Positions 1-7,207 of a stretch of 64,000 bases of DNA are shown piece after piece. The notes below the pieces were generated by a model. It was not told the DNA's origin, did not search any database, and saw only the letters and a list, made by a program, of their open reading frames with translations. Origin of the DNA: Schleiferiaceae bacterium (GTDB taxonomy: Bacteria > Bacteroidota > Bacteroidia > Flavobacteriales > Schleiferiaceae). How positions within the stretch are numbered: position 1 is the first letter of the stretch; the number at the start of each line of letters is the position of its first letter. The stretch lies in assembly GCA_018401735.1 (NCBI GenBank), contig JAGYKI010000011.1, positions 1-64,000 on the forward strand, read 5' to 3'. A program made the position numbers and the translations under genes.

Positions 1-2
1 AT

Positions 3-1289
3 AATCCAACAAACTGGATTCTTGCGGGAGCAAATGATATTCAAGATGATGACAACCTACCAGCTTTCTATTATAATGATCATACAGCTGGTGATAATAA
101 TGTTGATCCTTTTGGTGAATTTGAAAAAGTTTTAGGTGGTACTTGGGCGCCTGTGTCCTTAGTTAGTAATGTTCCTTTCGCAGGAACTCCCGCTGGTGCA
201 ACTACGCCTAGTCCAGGTTACCCTTTACGTGATGGTAATAACTTTAGCGTAATGTATCCTATCGAAAATTTACCCAATATTGATGTAGTTATTTCGCCTG
301 ATCCATCTAAATGGTCCCGCGTTCCGGTATTAGAAATGGGAAATTTCCCTGAGGCTAATGAAGGTGGCGTTGCTCCTTTCCGTCTTCGCTCTCATGCCAG
401 TTTGAATAAAGTGGGAAACCAATTGGTAGAAGACCCAAGCAGTACAGGTTGGAGTTTCTTCCCAGGCTACGCTTACAATGTGGAAACAGGTGCTAGGTTA
501 AACCTAGTAATTGCTGAAAACTCCTGGTTAAAAAGCGAGAATGGTGATGATATGCTTTGGAACCCTACCGCTAACCTAACGCAGAAGTTAGGGTCTTATG
601 CAGCGGGTGGGATGCATGTATTATATGTTTTAGCGGACTCAGCGGTAATAGATAATCAAATGCTTGACCTTTCATATAAGGGTGATGCAATTGAGGATCA
701 CCCACTTAAGAGTGCTATGGAAAACATGAATCGTGCTATTATTCGTTCAAGTGTATGGGGGTCCATGACTTGGTGTACTATCGGTTTACTTTCTGGCAAT
801 GAGTATGCATTCGATACTTACGATCAGATACCTACTGAAGTTAAGGTTGAAATAAGAGTACAAAGTCCTTTTGCTCAGTCTGCTGATTCTGAAAATGACG
901 GTAATCCTTTATATGAGTTCTCTATGGATGGATTCCAATCTATCACTAATGATCTGTCTGTTGCAAATTCAGCTTTGGATCAAATTAGAGTGGTTCCGAA
1001 TCCTTACTATGGTTCTTCAGGTTATGAAGATGGTCAGTTAGATAATATCGTTAAGATTACTAATCTTCCTCCTCGTTGTGAGATTAACATCTTTATGCCA
1101 AATGGTACTTTAGTAAGAACCATTAATAAAGATAACTCCCTAACTTTTACGGAGTGGGATCTGAAGAACGAGTTTAACGTACCAATCGCAAGTGGAATTT
1201 ACTTGTTACATATCGATGCCGGTGCTGCAGGACAAAAGGTAATTAAATGGATGGGTAGCTTACGACCTGTTGACCTTAACGCATTTTAA
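3..1289 (+). CDS. C-terminal part of a large T9SS-type secreted protein (5' end outside window)
   Basis: The frame is open from the left edge of the window, so only the last 428 or so residues are visible; a GTG at 153 is internal, not the start. The end carries the arrangement common in secreted Bacteroidota proteins: a 'VVPNPYYGSSGYE' segment followed by a FlgD-like/type A sorting-type beta sandwich ('SGIYLLHIDAG'). It lies 24 bases before a PorV/PorQ-family barrel gene on the same strand, a pairing I associate with T9SS substrates and their outer-membrane partners. The function of the body of the protein cannot be judged from this fragment. The C-terminal domain assignment is by motif only. 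Confidence 0.7.
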   Translation, partial: NPTNWILAGANDIQDDDNLPAFYYNDHTAGDNNVDPFGEFEKVLGGTWAPVSLVSNVPFAGTPAGATTPSPGYPLRDGNNFSVMYPIENLPNIDVVISPDPSKWSRVPVLEMGNFPEANEGGVAPFRLRSHASLNKVGNQLVEDPSSTGWSFFPGYAYNVETGARLNLVIAENSWLKSENGDDMLWNPTANLTQKLGSYAAGGMHVLYVLADSAVIDNQMLDLSYKGDAIEDHPLKSAMENMNRAIIRSSVWGSMTWCTIGLLSGNEYAFDTYDQIPTEVKVEIRVQSPFAQSADSENDGNPLYEFSMDGFQSITNDLSVANSALDQIRVVPNPYYGSSGYEDGQLDNIVKITNLPPRCEINIFMPNGTLVRTINKDNSLTFTEWDLKNEFNVPIASGIYLLHIDAGAAGQKVIKWMGSLRPVDLNAF

Positions 1290-1313
1290 GAACGAATTAA
1301 CGTGATCAAACAC

Positions 1314-2354
1314 ATGAGATACCTTAATAAAATTGCAATTACTGCTTGCTTATTAGCCGCCGGCTTGAGCCTAGAAGCAGGTAACCCACAACGTGCTGGT
1401 TCAGCTGGTGCCCCCGAACTATTGATAAACCCATGGGCTAGAGCTTCTGGCTGGGGTGGGGTTAACATAGCTGGTGTTACTGGTGTAGAAGCTACTTTTA
1501 TAAATATCGCTGGTATTGCCTCTACTGAGGGTACTGAGGTAACATTCAGTAATACCCAGTGGTTAGTAGGTGGAAACATTAATGTAAACGCGGCAGGTTT
1601 TAATCAGGCAGTTGGTTCAAATGGGGTTCTTTCGGCAAACTTTGTTTCTTTCGATTACGGAAGTTGGGAAAGAACAACTGTTAATAACCCGGATGGGGGC
1701 ATTGGTGAAATAAGCCCTTCTACTGCTATAATCGGTTTAGGATATGCGCAACGTTTCATTAAATCTATTCGTGGAGGCGTTAATATAAAGATTTACACCA
1801 CTAGTATGGTAGATATGACCGTTACTTCTGCAAGTGTAGATGCTGGAGTACAGTATGTTACTGGTAAAAGAGAGCAAGTGAAATTTGGGATTACTCTTCG
1901 GAACATTGGTCCTGCCGCTAGCTATGATGGAGAAGGACAATCGGTTACTTTAGTTGTGCCTAATGGGGGATACGCCCAAGAGTACAGCGAAAGAAGCGAG
2001 ACCTTTGAGTTACCTACAACTTTGTCTATCGGTGGTAGTTATGATTTCGAATTTGAGGAGCAAAGATTAACAGTCGCTGGTGCTTTCCAGTCTAACTCTT
2101 TTGAAAAAGATCTTTATACCGCCGGAGTAGAGTATTCCTTCAAGGAATTGCTAAGCCTGAGAGCAGGTTATAGCTTCTGGGATAATCGTGATTACGAGGT
2201 TACTACTACGGTATTTACTGGTTTTAGTGCTGGCGTATCTTTAGATTTAGCGATGAGCAAGAACAATGACAATAAATTTGGCCTAGATTACTCTTACCGC
2301 AGTACTTCCTTCTTTGATGGAGTGCATAGTATTGGGGTTTCAATATCGCTTTAG
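1314..2354 (+). CDS. PorV/PorQ-family outer-membrane beta-barrel protein
   Basis: About 346 residues with a signal peptide (MRYLNKIAITACLLAAGLSLEAG), then the family opening: a Gly/Ala-rich stretch ('GSAGAPELLINPWARASGWGGVNIAGVTGVEATFINIAGIA', cut here as separate motifs AGAPELLINPWA and GVEATFINIAG), followed by alternating amphipathic strands to the C-terminal 'IGVSISL'. PorV/PorQ proteins are FadL-like barrels of the type IX secretion system; PorV shuttles substrates to the attachment complex. I chose ATG 1314 over GTG 1302 because it begins directly at the signal peptide. The gene follows a secreted-protein gene by 24 bases and is probably cotranscribed; a strong terminator follows. Which member of the family (PorV, PorQ or a paralogue) cannot be decided. 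Confidence 0.8.
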   Translation: MRYLNKIAITACLLAAGLSLEAGNPQRAGSAGAPELLINPWARASGWGGVNIAGVTGVEATFINIAGIASTEGTEVTFSNTQWLVGGNINVNAAGFNQAVGSNGVLSANFVSFDYGSWERTTVNNPDGGIGEISPSTAIIGLGYAQRFIKSIRGGVNIKIYTTSMVDMTVTSASVDAGVQYVTGKREQVKFGITLRNIGPAASYDGEGQSVTLVVPNGGYAQEYSERSETFELPTTLSIGGSYDFEFEEQRLTVAGAFQSNSFEKDLYTAGVEYSFKELLSLRAGYSFWDNRDYEVTTTVFTGFSAGVSLDLAMSKNNDNKFGLDYSYRSTSFFDGVHSIGVSISL

Positions 2355-2395
2355 TCTATTATTTCGAAGTCAATATTTTATATATTCGCAAAAGG

Positions 2396-2422
2396 AAAAG
2401 ACCTCTCGGAGGTCTTTTTTTT
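2396..2422 (+). terminator. Intrinsic terminator after the PorV-like gene
   Basis: AAAAGACCTC and GAGGTCTTTT pair around a 3-base loop and continue into a run of eight T. It separates the PorV-like gene from greA, which begins 22 bases later. Confidence 0.85.
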
Positions 2423-2443
2423 GTTCGCTAAAATTTAAACAAA

Positions 2444-2917
2444 ATGGCAATAAATTATTACAGTCCTGAAGGTCTTGAAAAACTTAAAAAGGAGCTAGAA
2501 CATATGAAGTCGGTGGAACGTCCCCGCATTTCAAATCAAATTGCAGAGGCACGAGACAAAGGCGATCTTTCAGAAAACGCTGAGTATGATGCGGCGAAAG
2601 AAGCCCAAGGCCTTTTAGAAATGAAAATTGCTAAACTCGAAGACAGTTTGTCTAATGCTCGTTTATTGGATAGTTCTAAGGTAGATAGTTCTAAAGTAAT
2701 GGTATTGTCTAAGGTGGTTATTAAGAACACCAAGAATGGTGCGCAAATGACCTATCGTTTGGTAAGTGAGAATGAAGCTGATCTTAAAGCGGGTAAGATT
2801 TCTATTAATAGTCCAATCGGAAAAGGTTTAGTAGGTAAGAAAGTTGGTGAAACAGCCGAAATCACCACGCCAGCGGGTTTAATGAATTTTGAAATTATGC
2901 AAGTAAGCATGGATTAA
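2444..2917 (+). CDS. greA: Transcription elongation factor GreA
   Basis: 157 residues, the usual GreA length. The N-terminal half is an antiparallel coiled coil with the conserved 'SENAEYDAAKEAQ' segment at about residues 44-57; its acidic tip enters the RNA polymerase secondary channel to stimulate cleavage of backtracked RNA. The C-terminal half is the FKBP-like domain with 'SPIGKGLVGKKVGE'. The start is an ATG just after an A-rich stretch, downstream of a terminator. The HIT gene follows after one base, so the two are probably cotranscribed. Confidence 0.96.
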   Translation: MAINYYSPEGLEKLKKELEHMKSVERPRISNQIAEARDKGDLSENAEYDAAKEAQGLLEMKIAKLEDSLSNARLLDSSKVDSSKVMVLSKVVIKNTKNGAQMTYRLVSENEADLKAGKISINSPIGKGLVGKKVGETAEITTPAGLMNFEIMQVSMD

Positions 2918-2918
2918 T

Positions 2919-3311
2919 ATGGCATCTATTTTCACCAAAATTATTACTGGAGAAATTCCCAGCTATAAAATAGCTGAGTCCGAGAACTGTTTAGCCTTCT
3001 TAGATATTATGCCTTTGCATGCAGGACACGCCTTGGTTATTCCTAAAAAGGAAGTAGATTACCTCTTCGATTTACCAGATGATGAGTATAAAGAGTTAAT
3101 GCTCTTTTCTAAAAAGGTGGCACATGCCATTGGTAAGGCAATTCCTTGTAAAAAGGTTGGGGTCGCGGTAATCGGACTTGAAGTTCCCCATGCGCATATT
3201 CACCTTATTCCCATTAATGCTGTAAGTGATATCGATTTTAGCCGCGAAAAGTTACAATTCACTCCCGCTCAAATGGAGCAATTTGCCACAAAAATCCGTT
3301 CGAAATATTAA
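2919..3311 (+). CDS. HIT family (histidine triad) nucleotide-binding protein
   Basis: 130 residues, typical of the Hint branch. The N-terminus reads 'SIFTKIITGEIPSYKIAE', and the catalytic histidine triad is seen as 'HAHIHLIPI' near residue 92. Hint proteins hydrolyse AMP-lysine-type phosphoramidates and other nucleoside phosphoramidates in the cytoplasm. The ATG lies one base after the greA stop, indicating coupling; the gene runs tail-to-tail into ruvC with no gap. The exact substrate is not predictable. Confidence 0.93.
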   Translation: MASIFTKIITGEIPSYKIAESENCLAFLDIMPLHAGHALVIPKKEVDYLFDLPDDEYKELMLFSKKVAHAIGKAIPCKKVGVAVIGLEVPHAHIHLIPINAVSDIDFSREKLQFTPAQMEQFATKIRSKY

Positions 3312-3860
3312 TTAAGCCATTCGGTCGGGATTATTGCGGAGAAATTTATCCCACGAATCTTTTCCCTTTAATCCTGCCAAAGGATTAAATGATTGATAAT
3401 GATGGCAAAGAGCTACTGCCAATCCATCGGAGGCATCTAAGTACTTTGTGTCTAGTTTGCGTTTTAAAGTCTTTTCTAGCATGGCATAAACCTGTTCCTT
3501 ACTTGCGGCTCCTTTACCCGTAATACTTTGTTTTATTTTTTTAGGGGAATATTCTTCGATAGGAATATTCCGATACAATCCCGCTGCCATAATAACCCCT
3601 TGGGCACGACCAAGCTTAAGCATACTTTGAACATTTTTACCAAAGAATGGCGCTTCTACCGCCATCTCATCGGGTAAGTATTTGTCGATTAGGACTAAGG
3701 TGCTTTCAAAGATTTCTTTTAGTCTAAGTATAGCCGAGTCTTTCACCTTAAACTTAATACTGTCCAAGTGAATTAATTCGGCTTCTTTATTTTTGATTTG
3801 CAATACACCATAACCCATTATCTGAGTGCCAGGGTCAATGCCTAATATTATTTTTTCCAT
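3312..3860 (-). CDS. ruvC: Holliday junction endonuclease RuvC
   Basis: 182 residues with the RNase H-like fold signature 'ILGIDPGTQIMGYGVL'. The four acidic catalytic residues are visible: Asp9, Glu69 ('AVEAPFFGKN'), Asp142 and Asp145 ('LDASDGLAVALCHH'). RuvC resolves four-way junctions made by RuvAB branch migration in recombinational repair. ruvA and ruvB are not in the window. The ATG sits about 10 bases from a TAnnTTTG element on the minus strand (3870-3877), in a region shared with the divergent glycosyltransferase promoter. Confidence 0.96.
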   Translation of the reverse strand: MEKIILGIDPGTQIMGYGVLQIKNKEAELIHLDSIKFKVKDSAILRLKEIFESTLVLIDKYLPDEMAVEAPFFGKNVQSMLKLGRAQGVIMAAGLYRNIPIEEYSPKKIKQSITGKGAASKEQVYAMLEKTLKRKLDTKYLDASDGLAVALCHHYQSFNPLAGLKGKDSWDKFLRNNPDRMA

Positions 3861-3865
3861 CTCTT

Positions 3866-3895
3866 AGGCCAAAATTAATGTAATACTTTTGGCCT
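3866..3895. promoter_or_regulatory. Overlapping divergent promoters of ruvC and the GT2 gene, inside an inverted repeat
   Basis: Two perfect -7 matches (TAnnTTTG) lie within 22 bases: TAATTTTG on the minus strand (3870-3877, toward ruvC) and TACTTTTG on the plus strand (3884-3891, toward the glycosyltransferase). They are the inner parts of a 9-bp inverted repeat, AGGCCAAAA (3866-3874) and TTTTGGCCT (3887-3895). Neither has a clear TTTG at -33. Both genes would have leaders of roughly 10 bases or less. Confidence 0.6.
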
Positions 3896-3906
3896 TTGTA
3901 GTCATT

Positions 3907-5031
3907 ATGGGATTATCTACTCTTCTTTTAACAGCCTTCCTGGCTTATGTAAATCTAATCCTAGTTTTAAGACGGGGCTTAAATCGACTTAAGAATAGGC
4001 ATCAGTCGGGGCTAGATGCGTCAGATTCTATTTTGGAAGGCCTTACAGTACTCATTACTCACTATAACGACAGTGAGAAAATACCTGATCTTTTACAATC
4101 CTTATCAAGGCAAAATTATACTGGCTCATTTAATACTTATGTGGTTGATGACCATTCTGCGCCAGCACATTTACAGGCCCTAGAAGCAAGTTTAAAGGGA
4201 AGTAGCTTAAAAACGCATCTTATGCAAAATGAGCTAAGACCAGGGAAGAAAAATGCCTTGGAGTATGCCATAAGTCGACTAAAAGAAACTTTTATAGTAC
4301 AATTAGATGCTGATGTGGTTTTGAAGGCGGATTTTTTAAGTGTTCTAGTTTCTGCCAAAGTAAACACGAAGGCAGATATTCTACTAGCCCTCGTGAAAAT
4401 GAAAGCGGCAAATTCCTTTATTAGTCGCTTCGCTGCCTTCGAATTCCTAAGTTTACAGATGAGTGGCATGGCCTTAGCTGCCTTAGAAAGGCCGATTATG
4501 GCAAATGGTGCGGCCATGGCTTATCATTCTGCTACATGGATGCGGTTTAAAGAAGTGGGAAGGAAGTGGGATAGTGGTGATGATAGTTTTTTAGTGCAGG
4601 CCGCAAGACGGGCCAAAGATGTGAAAATTGTCGCTGTGCCAGAAGCGAATGTAAGCACGAATGCTCCCTTATCATTTCAATCATTTATAAGCCAAAGGGT
4701 TCGTTGGGGAGCGAAATCAGTGGCTTACCCTAGTTTTTTTGCTAAAAGTGTGGCTTTAAGCGTGGCCTTCTTAAATATAAGCTTAGTAGGTAGTTTACTG
4801 TGGACTTCGTTTTTTAGTTGGTCTAATGTATGGCTAGTGTCCTTGTTTTTTTTCTTAAAAGCGGTGGTTGATTATCCTCTTTTGAGAAATTTTGCAAGGC
4901 TGTCAAACCAGACTAATTTGCTAAGAGGATACGCGGCCGCGGCAATTTTTTATCCTTTTTACATAAGCATGAGCTTGTGGTTGATGGTTATTCCTAGCCA
5001 AAAGAAATGGAAGGGTAGGGAATACCGCTAG
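3907..5031 (+). CDS. Membrane-anchored family 2 glycosyltransferase
   Basis: About 374 residues. An N-terminal membrane helix is followed by a GT-A domain: 'LTVLITHYNDSEKIPDLL', the metal/nucleotide-sugar DXD-type 'LDADVVL', the acid-base 'GDDSFL', and 'QRVRW', the (Q/R)XXRW motif of processive or lipid-linked GT2 enzymes. Several hydrophobic helices follow. The family transfers sugars from nucleotide donors, usually to cell-surface glycans or lipids; the acceptor is unknown. I prefer ATG 3907 over TTG 3889, because the TTG lies inside the -7 promoter element at 3884-3891. Its stop overlaps the convergent channel gene in the shared CTAG. Confidence 0.85.
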   Translation: MGLSTLLLTAFLAYVNLILVLRRGLNRLKNRHQSGLDASDSILEGLTVLITHYNDSEKIPDLLQSLSRQNYTGSFNTYVVDDHSAPAHLQALEASLKGSSLKTHLMQNELRPGKKNALEYAISRLKETFIVQLDADVVLKADFLSVLVSAKVNTKADILLALVKMKAANSFISRFAAFEFLSLQMSGMALAALERPIMANGAAMAYHSATWMRFKEVGRKWDSGDDSFLVQAARRAKDVKIVAVPEANVSTNAPLSFQSFISQRVRWGAKSVAYPSFFAKSVALSVAFLNISLVGSLLWTSFFSWSNVWLVSLFFFLKAVVDYPLLRNFARLSNQTNLLRGYAAAAIFYPFYISMSLWLMVIPSQKKWKGREYR

Positions 5032-6290
5032 TCTTTGCTAGTTGTGCTAAAGTTATTTCCTGAGGGACGCTGAAATACCGCTAGATCGAAATAACTCACC
5101 GCCGAAAGTAAGTGGTCCATAATATCACTTTGGATACCCTCATACTTAAGCCATTCAATATCAGCGCTGAAGCAATATATTTCTAGGGGAACTCCCATTT
5201 CGGTGGGCTGTAATTGCCTCACCATTAAGGTTTCGCCCTTTGCTATTTTTGGGTGCTCATTAAGGTAGGCTTCTGCATAGCGACGAAACAGTCCTAAATT
5301 AGTCATTTGTCGACCATTTAGATAAATGCTTTTATCGCTATTGGTATCGGCATTATACTGATCTATTTCTTTTTGTCTTTCCTTGATAAAGCCACTTACC
5401 CTTTCGAATTTTAAAAAGTGTTCGCGCATTTCGGGGCTAATAAACTTTACAGTTTGCAAATCTATATTAATGCTTCGTTTAATGCGGCGTACTCCTAAAT
5501 TGGTCATGCCACGCCAGTTTACAAAACTATCGCTGATGAAGGCATAAGTGGGCACAGTTGAAATAGTTTTGTCCCAGTTGCGAACTTTAACGGTGGTGAG
5601 ATTAATTTCTAAAACATCGCCATCTGCACCGTACTTGGGCATGCTAACCCAGTCACCGATTCTAACCATGTCATTTCCAGCAATTTGAATACTGGCAACA
5701 AGACCTAAAAGGGTGTCTCGAAAAATTAAAAGTATTACGGCAGTAGCAGCGCCAAAGGTGGTTAATATGGCAACCGCACTTTTATCCAGTACGGTAGAAA
5801 TGATAAACACTCCGCCAGCTATGTATACCACTATTAGTATTACTTGAATATAACTACTAATGGGTTTTCCTTCAAAGCTTTTACTGGTAAGGGCCATATG
5901 CTCCAAAGCCTTAAGGAATTTGTGAACCACGCCTATTACCACAATTAAGCCGTACACTACTACTAGTTTTTGAAGTAATAGAACAGTAGTGCTTAAATCG
6001 TCGAAGAGCCATGGAAGACTATAGTAAATAACTATTGCAGGCAGCAGATGAGCGAGTGATTTAAAGACTCGCTTCTCTAGTAAAACATCATCGTAATTAT
6101 TTTTAGAGCGTTTTACATAGCGGGATACTATTCTAAGAATAATTTTCCGAGCTATAAAATCGGCCAAAAGGCTTATGGCAATAACGATTACCGCATCTAT
6201 AGCCACGGTGATGGCTTCGGCACTTGCTTCACTTAAGCCCTGATCTCGTAGCCCGTTAATGGCCCAGTGGCTGATATTATTTTTTTTCAA
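5028..6290 (-). CDS. YbdG-like MscS-family mechanosensitive channel
   Basis: 420 residues. Five or so N-terminal membrane helices lead to the pore helix region and the MscS beta domain 'GDWVSMPKYGADGDVLEINLT', then 'TTVKVRNWDKTISTVPTYAF' and a C-terminal domain containing 'RQMTNLGLFRRYAEAYL' and 'TLMVRQLQP'. These stretches match what I recall of E. coli YbdG (MscM component) far better than MscS itself, and the length agrees. Such channels open on membrane tension during hypo-osmotic shock. The start appears to be TTG at 6290, since no nearby ATG is in frame; a -7 match lies at 6305-6312. Confidence 0.88.
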   Translation of the reverse strand: MKKNNISHWAINGLRDQGLSEASAEAITVAIDAVIVIAISLLADFIARKIILRIVSRYVKRSKNNYDDVLLEKRVFKSLAHLLPAIVIYYSLPWLFDDLSTTVLLLQKLVVVYGLIVVIGVVHKFLKALEHMALTSKSFEGKPISSYIQVILIVVYIAGGVFIISTVLDKSAVAILTTFGAATAVILLIFRDTLLGLVASIQIAGNDMVRIGDWVSMPKYGADGDVLEINLTTVKVRNWDKTISTVPTYAFISDSFVNWRGMTNLGVRRIKRSINIDLQTVKFISPEMREHFLKFERVSGFIKERQKEIDQYNADTNSDKSIYLNGRQMTNLGLFRRYAEAYLNEHPKIAKGETLMVRQLQPTEMGVPLEIYCFSADIEWLKYEGIQSDIMDHLLSAVSYFDLAVFQRPSGNNFSTTSKD

Positions 6291-6304
6291 GGTTTAATTT
6301 TCAT

Positions 6305-6312
6305 CAAAGCTA
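6305..6312 (-). promoter_or_regulatory. Candidate -7 element for the mechanosensitive channel gene
   Basis: TAGCTTTG on the minus strand matches TAnnTTTG and places transcription start a few bases before the TTG start codon at 6290. No convincing -33 TTTG is seen at the usual spacing. Confidence 0.4.
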
Positions 6313-6323
6313 CAATTTTAGCA

Positions 6324-7205
6324 CTAGGGCTTATACCTTAATCCATTGCTATTCGTACCAACTACGCTAAAATAACCAAAGGCGTATTCTCTCTCATTCT
6401 CCTTGCGGTGGATGTTTCCAACCACTAAAGCGGGAGGAGCGTCAAAGGGCGAGCCTACTTGAGACTGACTACTTACGAGGGTTAAGAAACTTTGAAAATC
6501 ATTGGAAACACTTTCTACTCTCACAGTCAAAGTGTCTTTTTCTTCCCCCATTTTTTCTTCATCAAAGGGACCGAAAATAGAAATAGGTGGGAAAATTCCG
6601 CCTCCAAAATAAGCGCCATCTACGCCAAAGTCGTCAAAAATTATTATTTCTCTTGCAAAGGCAGAATCGTTTAAAGTTCTCTTTACGCGGTAGTAATTTT
6701 TGGTGTTTGGAATATCACCAAAAAACATTAAAGCAAACTCGCCTTCTTCAAAAGCCCTTGGGGTAGTCGTGCGGTTAAGTGTTGCTTGCTTAAGGCTGTC
6801 TAAGGGGGGGCAAGCGCGTAAAGTATCTGCTTTAGAAACCCAAGTTCCCAAAGTTTTATTGGGGTAATCGCCCGTAATATCCACTTCGATATGATAAATT
6901 TTACCGATACTCCCTTTGAAATCGCTACTGTAATAACCTGGTTTAGAGCTGCTCTCACTTAAAAGGCTTAGTTCGGAACCACCTTCCCAAAGACTAACTC
7001 GCGCACCACTAATTACACTTGTTTCTCCTTCCGAAAAGTAGGGTGCAGTGGTGCTTAATAGCACATAAGTACTGTCTTTATCAGAGATTTGTCCACTAAC
7101 AACTAATTCGGTATCGCCAGCAGGAACATCGATTTCTACTATATCTTGACAAGAAGTGAGAACTAGGGCGAAAATGAAGAGGCTAATTTGGATGAATGTT
7201 TTCAT
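6324..7205 (-). CDS. DUF4249 family outer-membrane lipoprotein
   Basis: 293 residues with a lipoprotein signal peptide ending in the lipobox LTSC at about residue 19, then 'IVEIDVPAGDTELVVSG', the usual opening of DUF4249. The rest is beta-rich, with an Ig-like early section ('GARVSLWEGG'). DUF4249 lipoproteins are encoded beside TonB-dependent receptors in Bacteroidota and probably act as surface partners, as SusD does for SusC, although the ligand is unknown. It starts two bases after the receptor stop, so it is the distal gene of a two-gene operon. Confidence 0.88.
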   Translation of the reverse strand: MKTFIQISLFIFALVLTSCQDIVEIDVPAGDTELVVSGQISDKDSTYVLLSTTAPYFSEGETSVISGARVSLWEGGSELSLLSESSSKPGYYSSDFKGSIGKIYHIEVDITGDYPNKTLGTWVSKADTLRACPPLDSLKQATLNRTTTPRAFEEGEFALMFFGDIPNTKNYYRVKRTLNDSAFAREIIIFDDFGVDGAYFGGGIFPPISIFGPFDEEKMGEEKDTLTVRVESVSNDFQSFLTLVSSQSQVGSPFDAPPALVVGNIHRKENEREYAFGYFSVVGTNSNGLRYKP

Positions 7206-7207
7206 AC

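Noticed and set aside
3889..3906. TTG start for the GT2 gene
   Set aside because: The TTG lies inside the -7 promoter element at 3884-3891, so it would not be in the message.
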